Under the pieces are notes generated by a model that ran no database searches, was not told the origin of the DNA, and saw nothing but the letters and a program-made list of their open reading frames with translations. Made by a program: the position numbers and the translations under genes. Below, piece by piece: positions 1 through 8,443 of a DNA stretch of 64,000 nt (position 1 is the stretch's first letter; each line of letters starts with the position of its first letter). Origin of the DNA: CAZTAO01 sp964611645 (lineage in GTDB: Bacteria; Armatimonadota; UBA5829); NCBI GenBank assembly GCA_964611645.1, contig CAZTAO010000012.1, forward strand, positions 45,668-109,667, given 5' to 3'.

Positions 1-402
1 GAAGGGGCATTTGGTTACCCGCACCACTATCCGCTCCTCGCTGGTCTCGAGGTGGTCGTTTTCGTAGCAGTGGGGGCGGGCGAACATGTCTACCATCTTG
101 TTGAGCAGGTTGCCATACAGCGCCTTTTCCGCGACACCGGACTCCTGGCCCAGCCTGTAGTAGAGGTCATCCAAAACCTCAAGCACCGCCGGTCCGAAGC
201 GCTCCTGGAATGTCTTTAGCAGCAGCAGACTCTCTCCTCTGCTGCCGCCGGAGTAGAAGGCCTTGTAGGTGTCCTGGAGTTCATCCTGCGAAGGCTCCCG
301 CTTCGGCCATTGGCCCTTGAGCGCGCACAGGGTTTCCATATCGTAGCCCTCCGGAAGCCTCGGCTCGCGGACTGGCTTGGGTTCGTTCTTGGGTTTATTC
401 AT
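1..402 (-). CDS. Partial ATC-hydrolase-like protein (C-terminus off window)
   Basis: The frame is open from an ATG at 402 to the window edge (134 codons), so the C-terminus is missing. A GGAG Shine-Dalgarno sequence lies about 11 nt upstream of the ATG. The protein begins MNKPKNEPKP and continues into a helical domain with a segment reading EERIVVRVTKCPF. A basic and acidic N-terminus followed by such a strand with a Cys-Pro pair resembles the L-2-amino-thiazoline-4-carboxylate hydrolase family, often found near UroD-like and MttB-like genes. Without the C-terminal half, which should hold further conserved Cys and His residues, this is only a family-level guess. It could be an unrelated conserved hypothetical. 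Confidence 0.5.
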   Translation of the reverse strand, partial: MNKPKNEPKPVREPRLPEGYDMETLCALKGQWPKREPSQDELQDTYKAFYSGGSRGESLLLLKTFQERFGPAVLEVLDDLYYRLGQESGVAEKALYGNLLNKMVDMFARPHCYENDHLETSEERIVVRVTKCPF

Positions 403-582
403 TCTGGTTCTTGCTCCATTGTTACTTGCTTTGGGTGGCGATTCGGAAATCGCCACCCAGGAAGGGGTTTCGACTACGCTCAACCCTCAACCCTCAACCC
501 TCTGCTCTCTGCTCTCTGCTCTCTGCTCTCTGCTCTCTGCTCTCTGCTCATTCATGGTTTCGACTCCGCTCAACCAACGGGC
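403..582. repeat. Repeat-rich spacer with heptamer tandem arrays and hairpin
   Basis: This gene-free spacer holds three structures. A perfect 12-bp hairpin (432-443 with 448-459) could terminate or separate the two flanking minus-strand genes. Two copies of a dispersed 20-mer of the type GGTTTCGACTACGCTCAACC lie at 466-485 and 556-575. Between them run two heptamer arrays, CAACCCT three times (481-501) and CTCTGCT seven times (500-548). The arrays stay 7-periodic across the junction, which points to slippage. I see no promoter-quality sequence. Confidence 0.85.
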
Positions 583-3500
583 CTACTTCCCCACCACCAA
601 CCGAGTCTCCAGCGGCTTTAGGGTGAAGACTCCGGCGACCTTTGCGCCTGTCAGGACGTCTTGGGCTACGAAGGGTTTGCCGTTGGCGGACAGGACTACT
701 TTCATCGGGGTTTTGCGGTAGTTGCAGAGGTTGACCACCGTGCCGTCCTTGGTCTTGGCCGACAGCCACTCAACGCCCCACACCGGCTCACCGTTGACAC
801 CCCTCACGTGGACCAGGGGCTTGATATTCCTCTCGTTGAAGAATGACCCCAGAGACCTCCAAAGTCGCCGCCAGGAGTCGTTGACCGGGTCGAATGGAGG
901 GCCGTCAGCGGAGCCTGTCCAGACCTGGGGGCGGTTGTATTCGTCTTTTGACAGCGGGTCCGCTGTTCCGATGAAAAGGATCTTCCCTTTGTACTGCATC
1001 AGTGCAGCGCGCGCGGCGTCGGAGATGTGACCTGCATTGGGGACAAAGATCACCGGAGCGTTGGAGCTTTGCGGATTCCCGCTTCGCTCAAATCCCGAAA
1101 GACCGTCCTCCAACTGCCTCTCATCGATGAAGCCGATCTTTAGGCCGGTGAAGGCGAGGGCGGTGTAGAGGGCGCTCTCGGTGCTCCAGTAGCTGTTGGT
1201 GTCCCAAACCAGCGAGGACAGGCTGTGCAATATCAGGACCTGCGGCTTGATGCGCTGGATTGCAGTTACCTCATTCGCAGCGCGGTTGAGGTCCGAACAC
1301 ACGATCCCCACCGCCTCCGAGCAAAGCGGCCTGGTCATAATGCTGCCCGCGAAGTCGCTCCTGGGATTGTGCTCGCGCTGCCAGACCCAGATGGTGGTCG
1401 CGCTTTCGCCGTGGATAGCGTCCTGCCAGAGCACCGACCTCACGTGCGCCGTCGGTACCGGAGACAGGTCTCGGTCTACAATGATATGATTCTCGCTGTT
1501 GAACACCGGCGCGTCCTTCATCGACCGCTGGATGTCATAAGCCATCGCGTTCTGCTGCCAGGCTTGCGCGAACTCGCCGCCCGATGTGCGGTCGTAGAAG
1601 TTGCTGGAATCGTTTCCGCTGATCTCGCTGAACTTGGAGAACAACCCGGCGTCGACCCCGTTGTGCGCGGCGTCGGGCCACAGGAAGCAGCCGCTGCTGG
1701 CCTTGACGTGGACCGGCACATTGGGCGCGACCGTGTGCACGGCATCCGCCAGCATCTTGTGCCAGCCAGCGAAGAACTCCGCGTTGAAGCGGCAGTAGTC
1801 GTAGAACCTGCCCGAGAAGCGGTCCGGCATATAGGGGGCAATCGTGCTGAAAGGGTTGGGCAGAGTGGCTTCATCGAAACTCTTCAGACTCGTTCCCCAG
1901 CGCTCGTTGAGCTTGCCTATGCTGCCGTGCCGGTTCTGGAGCCACGCGCGCCATTCTTTAGTCGCGTATTCGCAAGGCTCTTCGAGGTTGTCCGGCTCGT
2001 TGCTCAGGCAGATGCTGTGCAGGGCGGGATGGTCCTTGATCGGCGCGATGGTCTGGGTGATGTAGTCTTTCAGCATCTGCTGGCCCTCGGGCGCGTGGGT
2101 GCAGTACTTGATGAACCCGATCCGCTGCTTCTTGAGTTCCGGGTATTTGTCCAGAAGCCACTGCGGCGGGCAATGCGGGCTGAGCAGGATATTCACCGCC
2201 ACCCCCGCCTTCTGCGCGCGGTCGAGGAGGCTGGTCTCGAATGTCACGGGGCCGGTTGAAACCTCGCCCTCTTTCGGGAACACATCGTATGGCACAGTGT
2301 AGTTCTGGATGATGTTGACCCCGTAGCTGGGGAACTTCTCCACGTCCGCGTTGGCCTGGTCGAAATGACCGTAGCCGATGAAGAACACCGGCCTGGTCCC
2401 CAGAGCCTTACCTTTGGAGTCGGCTACCTGGCTTATGAACGACGGCCCGTCGATCCTGGGCCTCTCGCTCGCCACGAACCTCGGAACAGCCGGCAGCCTG
2501 CGCTTGCCCTTGGTCACTTCCTGAAGCTGGAAAGCCAGCCGCTTGGCCATCGTTTCCATTTCGCCAAGCTGGGTCAGAGCGCGGATGAGGTCCTGGTTCT
2601 TGATGTCATCATCCACATAGTTGGCCGAGTTCTCCAGCACGGTGTAGGTGATGAGAGGATAGGCGATATCCAGACCCTTGGCCTTGAGCATGTCCAGCGT
2701 GTTCTTCAGCCCGGGCAGCTTGGCGCGAATGGCCTCGAGCCTGCGGTTGGCTCCCGCTGCGGATGGGAACCGCGCGGTCACCTTGGCAACCGCAATGCTG
2801 CGTCCGTTGTCCAGCGCCCGCACAGACAACTCGCGAACCGCCGCATCCACTTCAGACGCCTGGCCTTTGACGCTGACCTCGTAAGCGCCGGCTTCGAGCT
2901 TCACTATCTGGTTGGGCGCGCGGCTCGTCCCGCTCAGCGCGGCCTCTACCATACCGTCCTCGACAGAGTTGGGAAGCGTCAGCGTGAAGTCCAAAGAAAA
3001 CGGCCCATCGCCCTCGATAGTGCGGTCATATTCCGCCGGTTCGAGGTGCGCGAGGTTGTCGGCGGGCATGCACGGGGTCGCGTGGTCGCCCTCCTCCAGC
3101 TTCAGATCATCGATATAGATGCCCGGCGTGAGGCTCTGGGTGATTATTCGGAGATAGAACACAGACTCGCTCGCGGACGGGGTGAACGTGCGCGTTACCC
3201 GTTTCCAGTGTTCGCGGGAGACAGGCAGCGAGACATTGGTCTCCCAACTGCCGATGTATACGCCGTTCCCGCCATCGGACGCGCCCTTCATATAGCAGCT
3301 TAGGGTATATGTCTTGCCCGGCGTCAAGCGGATAGGCTCCGACTTGCTGAGATTGCCAAAGATGTTCGGCCCGTACATAGTGTTATTGACCAGGTAGACA
3401 GACCGCGTTCCGGAGTGGGTCTCCTTGGTCTCAACTGTGCAGGTGGCTTCGGTCCTGCCCTGGCCCCAAGTCCACCCCACAGGCAGCCCATTCGCCCCAA

Positions 3501-3642
3501 CCTCCTCAAAACTGAAGTTGGGAATGAGGTTAGGGTTCACCACAGCGGGCTTGACCACAACCTCGTCAATGCCAAGCGTGCCGGCGTGACCACACGCGGC
3601 AGCCAGTAGGATAATCAGAACCAGGAACACAGGATATCTCAT
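583..3642 (-). CDS. Secreted GH42-like beta-galactosidase with CBM
   Basis: A 1019-residue exported glycoside hydrolase. I chose the ATG at 3642 because it follows a GGAGGG ribosome site and starts a signal peptide (MRYPVFLVLIILLAA); the frame extends upstream to 3729 but adds only low-complexity sequence. Residues about 35-190 form a beta-rich carbohydrate-binding module of the CBM4/9 type (NLIPNFSFEE). A helical linker leads to a TIM-barrel region typical of GH42-like enzymes. SNEPDN carries the likely acid/base Glu, and FNSENH a second Glu that could be the nucleophile. A beta-rich C-terminal domain ends in TRLVVGK. About residues 847-858 are encoded by a copy of a dispersed palindrome. 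Substrate is unknown; a beta-galactoside is inferred from the family. Confidence 0.72.
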   Translation of the reverse strand: MRYPVFLVLIILLAAACGHAGTLGIDEVVVKPAVVNPNLIPNFSFEEVGANGLPVGWTWGQGRTEATCTVETKETHSGTRSVYLVNNTMYGPNIFGNLSKSEPIRLTPGKTYTLSCYMKGASDGGNGVYIGSWETNVSLPVSREHWKRVTRTFTPSASESVFYLRIITQSLTPGIYIDDLKLEEGDHATPCMPADNLAHLEPAEYDRTIEGDGPFSLDFTLTLPNSVEDGMVEAALSGTSRAPNQIVKLEAGAYEVSVKGQASEVDAAVRELSVRALDNGRSIAVAKVTARFPSAAGANRRLEAIRAKLPGLKNTLDMLKAKGLDIAYPLITYTVLENSANYVDDDIKNQDLIRALTQLGEMETMAKRLAFQLQEVTKGKRRLPAVPRFVASERPRIDGPSFISQVADSKGKALGTRPVFFIGYGHFDQANADVEKFPSYGVNIIQNYTVPYDVFPKEGEVSTGPVTFETSLLDRAQKAGVAVNILLSPHCPPQWLLDKYPELKKQRIGFIKYCTHAPEGQQMLKDYITQTIAPIKDHPALHSICLSNEPDNLEEPCEYATKEWRAWLQNRHGSIGKLNERWGTSLKSFDEATLPNPFSTIAPYMPDRFSGRFYDYCRFNAEFFAGWHKMLADAVHTVAPNVPVHVKASSGCFLWPDAAHNGVDAGLFSKFSEISGNDSSNFYDRTSGGEFAQAWQQNAMAYDIQRSMKDAPVFNSENHIIVDRDLSPVPTAHVRSVLWQDAIHGESATTIWVWQREHNPRSDFAGSIMTRPLCSEAVGIVCSDLNRAANEVTAIQRIKPQVLILHSLSSLVWDTNSYWSTESALYTALAFTGLKIGFIDERQLEDGLSGFERSGNPQSSNAPVIFVPNAGHISDAARAALMQYKGKILFIGTADPLSKDEYNRPQVWTGSADGPPFDPVNDSWRRLWRSLGSFFNERNIKPLVHVRGVNGEPVWGVEWLSAKTKDGTVVNLCNYRKTPMKVVLSANGKPFVAQDVLTGAKVAGVFTLKPLETRLVVGK
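1068..1100. repeat. Dispersed palindrome copy inside a coding region
   Basis: The segment matches the 'GTTTCGGGATTT ... AAATCCCGAAAC' family seen at 17639, 39459, 39557, 61637 and 63962, with one arm degenerate. It lies in frame inside the GH42-like gene and encodes the stretch LSGFERSGNPQSS on the minus strand. This is the only copy of this palindrome I found within a reading frame. Confidence 0.6.
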
Positions 3643-3712
3643 AGACAATCGCCCTCCGTCTATACCTTCGGCGGAGGGCGCTGTGTTTCCTGCGGGGAGG
3701 ACTATCCTGAAC

Positions 3713-4756
3713 CTACCCGGGCAGTCCACAAGCAGGCGCGATGCCTTTCTTTTCGTAGTACTGCTGGTGGTAGTCTTCTGCCGGGTAGAACTCTGGTGCG
3801 GGGGTGATTTCTGTGACTATCTTGCTGCGGCACTTGCCCGACTTCTCCAACGCCGCCATCGACTCCTCTGCCTGCTTCTTCTGTTCTTCGCTGTGGTAGA
3901 AGATGGCAGACCGATACTGCGAGCCTACATCCGGACCCTGGCGGTAGTATTGGGTGGGGTCGTGGGTGCTCCAGAACCTGTCCAGCAGTTCCTTGTAGCT
4001 AATCTTGGCCGGGTCGAACACCACCTCCACAGCCTCCGCGTGGCCCGTGGTGTGGGAGCACACGTCCTTGTAGGTCGGGTTCTTAGTTTTGCCGCCCGTG
4101 TAGCCGACTCTAGTGGAGATCACGCCCTTGCCCATAAGCTCTCGAAACTCCGATTCCACACCCCAGAAGCAGCCTTCCGCGAACGTTGCCGTCTCGGTCT
4201 TCGGCTTATCTTCCAGAATTGCCAACTTCAAGGACAAAGCGTTGATACAGTAGCGCTTGTGGGTCGGCGGAGGGCCATCGTCGAAGACATGCCCGAGGTG
4301 GGCGCCGCACCTGGCGCAGTTGATCTCGGTTCGGCTCATCCCGAAAGAATTGTCCTTAACGTACTTCACATTGAGTTCCGACACCGGCTGCCAGAAACTG
4401 GGCCAGCCTGTGCCCGAGTCGAATTTGTTGCCTTGCATGAACAGGTCAGTGCCACAACACACGCACTCGTATATTCCTGTCTTGCCCTGCGGCGGAAGGC
4501 CGCAAGATTGCGAGAAGGGCGCTTCAGTCCCCGACTTGCGCGTCACTTGGAACTGCTCCGGCGTGAGCAGCTTCTTCCACTGCTCGTCGGACTTGTGAAT
4601 CCGCTGCACGGTCTCGGTCTTGCCCGTGTCGGCGTTGTATATCTTGATAGTGTTGTTTGTGTCGGTCATTGCTTGCGTTCCCTTTCGCGTAGCCGCGCAG
4701 CTAACCAAGCTGGTTACCATAGCTATACCCATAGCCAGAACTACCCACTTACTCAT
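3713..4756 (-). CDS. msrAB: MsrB-MsrA fusion methionine sulfoxide reductase, lipoprotein
   Basis: A bifunctional repair enzyme that reduces both epimers of methionine sulfoxide. The chosen ATG gives a lipoprotein signal, MSKWVVLAMGIAMVTSLVSC, so the enzyme is probably tethered outside the cytoplasmic membrane. The N-terminal half is MsrB, with zinc cysteines in ECVCCG and NCARCG and the catalytic Cys in KRYCIN. The C-terminal half is MsrA, with its active-site motif GCFWG and the Y-x-E/D-x-HQQY region near the end. The domain order is MsrB then MsrA, opposite to the common MsrA-MsrB arrangement. The frame extends upstream to a GTG at 4786, but the signal peptide argues for 4756. No thioredoxin domain is fused, so an exported reductant is needed. 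Confidence 0.93.
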   Translation of the reverse strand: MSKWVVLAMGIAMVTSLVSCAATRKGTQAMTDTNNTIKIYNADTGKTETVQRIHKSDEQWKKLLTPEQFQVTRKSGTEAPFSQSCGLPPQGKTGIYECVCCGTDLFMQGNKFDSGTGWPSFWQPVSELNVKYVKDNSFGMSRTEINCARCGAHLGHVFDDGPPPTHKRYCINALSLKLAILEDKPKTETATFAEGCFWGVESEFRELMGKGVISTRVGYTGGKTKNPTYKDVCSHTTGHAEAVEVVFDPAKISYKELLDRFWSTHDPTQYYRQGPDVGSQYRSAIFYHSEEQKKQAEESMAALEKSGKCRSKIVTEITPAPEFYPAEDYHQQYYEKKGIAPACGLPG

Positions 4757-4841
4757 TACCCGCAAACTCCCGAAATGCATTTGCACTCATGTATCGAACG
4801 TGTGGGAGAGGCCAAGAGTTCCGAGCACGGCCTGCCGGAAA

Positions 4842-4870
4842 TTGACAAGGCGCACTGGGGGTGGTATAGT
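4842..4870 (+). promoter_or_regulatory. Strong sigma-70-type promoter for the pseudopilin gene
   Basis: A perfect -35 TTGACA (4842-4847) is followed by a 17-nt spacer and a -10 TATAGT (4865-4870). The TG of an extended -10 lies at 4862-4863. Transcription would start near 4877 and give a leader of about 25 nt before the ATG at 4902. Confidence 0.8.
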
Positions 4871-4901
4871 CGGGATGTGGTTCCCGAAGGAGGCTGCGCC
4901 G

Positions 4902-5555
4902 ATGAAAAACGGGCGTGGATTTACTCTCATTGAGCTCCTGGTGGTGATCGCTATCATCGCCGTTCTCGCGGGGATACTTTTCCCGGTGCTGGCCAAGGCG
5001 AAGGAAAAGGGCCGCGAGACAGTGTGTATCAGTAATCTCAGGCAGCTTGCCATGGCCGGGCTTCAGTATGTTCAGGACTACGATGAGTATTTCCCGGTTA
5101 TCTCGCTGAGCGAAGCCACTGCCCACAAGGACTGGTGGGGGTATACCCTGCAGCCCTACATCCGCAACTCGGGGATCTTTGAATGCCCCTCCAAACCCGG
5201 GGACTCCCCGAGAAATGACTACTGCGTCAACGGCGCTCGCGACCACTCCGGCAAGAGCATCTTCGGCATTCGCTACCCGGGCTACCTGAATGAGGACGCT
5301 GGAAAACTCCCATTCAAAGGCATACTGGAGAAGATCGTCTTTGTGACCGAGGAGACCCGAAGACAGCCCTGGGGCGACTGGCAGAACCAGTTCCACGCCG
5401 ATGGGTCGCTGATTTTCGATCCAGGAGTCCACTACGACGGCATTCACATCCTCTTCGTGGACGGTCACGTAAAGTGGCAGACGGTGCAAGGAATGCCAAG
5501 TCTGGACACATGGCCCGAATTTCAGATTAGCTGGGATACCCGCTACCAGTTGTAG
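4902..5555 (+). CDS. Type II pseudopilin-like protein with H-X9-DG motif
   Basis: A 217-residue exported protein with a class III prepilin signal, MKNGRGFTLIELLVVIAIIAVLAGILFPVLAKAK. It would be cut after Gly by prepilin peptidase and methylated on Phe, leaving a hydrophobic helix as a membrane anchor. Near the C-terminus HYDGIHILFVDGH fits the H-X9-DG signature of the DUF1559-type pseudopilins abundant in Planctomycetota and Armatimonadota. The ATG at 4902 is preceded by AGGAGG, and a near-consensus promoter lies at 4842-4870. No other pilus or secretion genes are nearby, so it probably acts as a stand-alone surface protein or accessory pseudopilin. Confidence 0.88.
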   Translation: MKNGRGFTLIELLVVIAIIAVLAGILFPVLAKAKEKGRETVCISNLRQLAMAGLQYVQDYDEYFPVISLSEATAHKDWWGYTLQPYIRNSGIFECPSKPGDSPRNDYCVNGARDHSGKSIFGIRYPGYLNEDAGKLPFKGILEKIVFVTEETRRQPWGDWQNQFHADGSLIFDPGVHYDGIHILFVDGHVKWQTVQGMPSLDTWPEFQISWDTRYQL

Positions 5556-5613
5556 CCTCAAGCAGCGTGAACCGTGACCGTTTCTCGCGAGTGATTGCCA
5601 GGAGAAGTGCGCC

Positions 5614-6783
5614 ATGATAGACCCCACTGCCCACTGCGAGGTCATCCGGGTTCTGGATGAGTTCGAGGAAACCATCAGCACAAAGGAGCAGGCGGCAGTT
5701 CGCGGCAGACTCATCCGCGCGGCTGACTGGGAGACCCTCGACAGACCACCCGTTGTGATAATTCCGCCGTGGGACAGTTCAACCATAGAGACATACCCGA
5801 TCTGCGAGGCCGTGCTGGACCCGTCCAAGATGCTCTACAACGAACTCCACAAGGGCATCGCCTCACCGTACGGATGGATGGCCGTGGGTGATGACCGCCC
5901 GCTTCAGGTGCGCCCGGATTTCGGCTGCGGGCTGGTGTCCAGCGTGTTCGGGGCGCAGGTGAAGGTGGTGGGAAACAACCCCGCCTGGGTGAAGCACCTG
6001 AGTGGAGATGACATAGAATCCGCCGTTGAGAAGGCGATCGACAACCTCGACCTCTCCAGGCTTCCCGACCTCGGCTGGGTTCCCAGATACTGCGAGACCT
6101 ATGAATACTACCTGGCGTTGCTTGCAGACTACCCAAACCTCAAATCCAGCATGGCGGTGACTCTGCCGGATATGCAGGGGCCGTTCGACAACGCCGCGAT
6201 GATGTGGGGCAGTTCTATTTTTGAAGCCCTCTACACCAATCCCGATCTGGTTTGCCGGTTCTGCGCGGCGGTGGCTGATGTGATGGTCGCCCTCCACGAC
6301 TTCTTCCGCCGCGACTACGTGGGCCGGGAACTGCTCCCCAAAGGCTACTCTCACCAACACGGGGTCATCATTCGCGGCAACATTCTCCTGCGCGGCGACT
6401 CCAACCTGATGCTGAGCACGAAAATGTATATCGACGCCATGCGTCCCCACGACAGAGACGTACTGCGAAGGGTCGGCGGCGGGAGCTACCATTCGTGCGG
6501 TAAGTGGGAACACAATGTCCCGGCGGTGATGGCGATGGATGAGATCGGCAGCCTCGATTTCGGCGCGGACCAGAGCTTCCTCAACGACATCGATGCTATC
6601 TACAAGGCTGCGGCAGTGGGCATGAAACACCTCAACCTGGTCACAGCCATGCCGGAGGAACTGTCCTCAGGCAGCATTATCGGACGATTCCCCACAGGCG
6701 TCACTTTGTCCTGCATCGTGGACAGCACCCAGACAGCCTCGGAACTGATGAAGCAGTACGTGAAGGCCGCCGAGAGGGAATAG
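5614..6783 (+). CDS. UroD-like (corrinoid) methyltransferase family protein
   Basis: A 389-residue protein of the uroporphyrinogen decarboxylase superfamily. True HemE is shorter and carries a different N-terminal motif, so this is more likely one of the MtaA/MtbA-like or uncharacterised UroD-like proteins that move methyl groups with cobamides. SYHSCGKWEHNVP near residues 290-300 holds a His and Cys that could bind zinc as in those methyltransferases. AGGAG precedes the ATG. It sits 58 nt after the pseudopilin on the same strand and may be co-transcribed. No corrinoid protein gene is adjacent, so the substrate cannot be read from context. Confidence 0.75.
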   Translation: MIDPTAHCEVIRVLDEFEETISTKEQAAVRGRLIRAADWETLDRPPVVIIPPWDSSTIETYPICEAVLDPSKMLYNELHKGIASPYGWMAVGDDRPLQVRPDFGCGLVSSVFGAQVKVVGNNPAWVKHLSGDDIESAVEKAIDNLDLSRLPDLGWVPRYCETYEYYLALLADYPNLKSSMAVTLPDMQGPFDNAAMMWGSSIFEALYTNPDLVCRFCAAVADVMVALHDFFRRDYVGRELLPKGYSHQHGVIIRGNILLRGDSNLMLSTKMYIDAMRPHDRDVLRRVGGGSYHSCGKWEHNVPAVMAMDEIGSLDFGADQSFLNDIDAIYKAAAVGMKHLNLVTAMPEELSSGSIIGRFPTGVTLSCIVDSTQTASELMKQYVKAAERE

Positions 6784-6984
6784 TTGCCCAGCGCCCAAGC
6801 AAGATACTAGAGTTATGTCTGCTCTCCACAGCCCACGGTGATCGGGATGACCGACCTCACTCCAAGCCTGGGAGTTTGGCATGGCGCCCATACGGGGTAC
6901 CCTTTGCTCAGATGTACTAGCCGGGTGGCCTTGTTCCTTGAATGTATGGCAGTGGTCACCGCGGCAGCACTAGAGGTAGATGCG

Positions 6985-7233
6985 ATGGGGATAATCAGTT
7001 GGATAATCTTTGGTGGATTGGCCGGTTGGCTGGCGTCCGTCCTGACAGGCGAGAAAGAAGGATGCCTTACGAGTGTAGCTATCGGGATTGTCGGCGCACT
7101 GATCGGTGGGTTTGTCTTCTCGCTGATCGGCGGTTCGGGAGTGACCGGCTTCAATCTGTACAGCCTGCTTGTGGCTGTCATCGGTTCGCTGATCCTGATT
7201 GCGCTGCTGAGAGCCATTCGACGACGAGGCTGA
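6985..7233 (+). CDS. GlsB/YeaQ/YmgE-type small membrane protein
   Basis: An 82-residue, very hydrophobic protein, MGIISWIIFGGLAGWLASVLTGE, with three predicted membrane helices rich in Gly, ending in LLRAIRRRG. The Gly-zipper helices match the transglycosylase-associated / GlsB stress-response family, whose members are small envelope proteins of unclear function. The frame is open from 6838, but GAGG before the ATG at 6985 and the family start support the shorter form. It stands alone between a UroD-like gene and a convergent signalling operon. The 200 bp before it show no clear structure. Confidence 0.8.
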   Translation: MGIISWIIFGGLAGWLASVLTGEKEGCLTSVAIGIVGALIGGFVFSLIGGSGVTGFNLYSLLVAVIGSLILIALLRAIRRRG

Positions 7234-7290
7234 CACTCGGCATGCGCGTAGCTCAAGTTGATGTGACCATTACCGGCCACACAGAGTGAG

Positions 7291-8409
7291 TCATCCGGAT
7301 TCGGGGAGCACAAACCAAAACGTGCTCCCCTTGCCCACCTCACTGTCCACTCCGATAGAACCACCATGCGCTTCCACCGCCAGCTTGCAGAAGGTGAGCC
7401 CCAATCCCGTGGAATATTGGCGTCGCTGGGTTTGGCCCTGAGCCACCTGCCCAAACTTGTCGAAAATTCGCTCCAGGCTCTCATTGGGGATCCCGGAGCC
7501 GCTGTCCTGAACGAACACTCTCACCCAACCCTCAACTCGCTCCATACCCACACGGATGATTCCGTCATCCTGCGTGAATTTCAGCGCGTTGCCCAGCAGG
7601 TTCTGTATCACGCGCGCAAGCAGCCCGGCATCTGCTGTCACCAAGATCGGCGCTTCCGGCGCCTCAAGAATAAGCTGACGGTTCTCGCGCAAGGATTCCG
7701 CGTTGTCCATAACTCCCCGGACGATGTCTGCCAGGTCGCACTCTCCCAGCTCCAGGGTCATCTCCCCGGCCTCCATCTTGCTGACGTCCAGCAAAGAACT
7801 GATCATATTGATGAGGTTCTCGGTGGCCTCGGAAGCGATGGCTACGAACTCCTTCCCATCGTCGGACACACACTCCCCCTCCAGCATCTGCAGGAATCCC
7901 TTTATGCTGGTCAGAGGGGTGCGCATGTCGTGCACGACCATGTGCACCAGGCTGTCCCGGAGTTCCTCGAGTTTTCGAAGCTGTTCGTAGCTGTCTTGCA
8001 GGAGGGCCCTTTGCCGATGGAGTTCCAGGTGGGTTGCCACGCGGGCCTGCACTTCTCTCAACTGGAAAGGCTTGGTTATGTAGTCGACCCCACCCACCTC
8101 AAACGCCTTGACCTTGTCCATGGTCTCGTTGAGGGCGCTGATGAAGATTACCGGGATCTCCGCCAACTGCTCATCTGTCTTCAGCCGCTCACATACCTCG
8201 TACCCATTCATCTGGGGCATAATGACGTCAAGGAGTATCAGGTCGGGAGGATCGTGCTTTGCCGTCTGGAGGGCGAACTTCCCATCGGAAACGGACCTGA
8301 CTTTGTACCCCAGATCCTTGAGCATCCCCGTCAGGAGACGCAGGTTCGCTGGGGTATCGTCAACGACGAGAATATTGGGAACGCGCTGCTGGGCCTGGGT
8401 TTTCTCCAA
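7291..8409 (-). CDS. Receiver-histidine kinase (REC-HisKA-HATPase)
   Basis: A 372-residue soluble signalling protein. An N-terminal receiver (residues about 12-125) has the VVDD acidic pair, phospho-acceptor Asp in LILLDV and Lys in YITKPF. It is followed by a dimerisation domain with an intact H-box, VHDMRTPLTSIKGF, and an ATPase domain with N-box NLLGNALKFT, G1 DSGSGIP and G2 STGLGLTF. Such REC-kinase proteins usually pass phosphate onward in a relay. It lies 34 nt downstream of a closely similar gene and shares most of the receiver sequence with it, so the two arose by duplication. It has no transmembrane segment. Confidence 0.9.
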   Translation of the reverse strand: MEKTQAQQRVPNILVVDDTPANLRLLTGMLKDLGYKVRSVSDGKFALQTAKHDPPDLILLDVIMPQMNGYEVCERLKTDEQLAEIPVIFISALNETMDKVKAFEVGGVDYITKPFQLREVQARVATHLELHRQRALLQDSYEQLRKLEELRDSLVHMVVHDMRTPLTSIKGFLQMLEGECVSDDGKEFVAIASEATENLINMISSLLDVSKMEAGEMTLELGECDLADIVRGVMDNAESLRENRQLILEAPEAPILVTADAGLLARVIQNLLGNALKFTQDDGIIRVGMERVEGWVRVFVQDSGSGIPNESLERIFDKFGQVAQGQTQRRQYSTGLGLTFCKLAVEAHGGSIGVDSEVGKGSTFWFVLPESG

Positions 8410-8443
8410 GGTACGTCTCCTATGGGTCGAACGGCATCGCGGT

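Noticed and set aside
481..548. Possible CRISPR array
   Set aside because: The units are 7 nt long and contiguous, with no spacers; these are slippage repeats.
1225..2259. 344-codon open frame antisense to the GH42-like gene
   Set aside because: It mirrors a well-supported gene with signal peptide and domains; the product has no recognisable motif and composition typical of antisense GC-rich frames.
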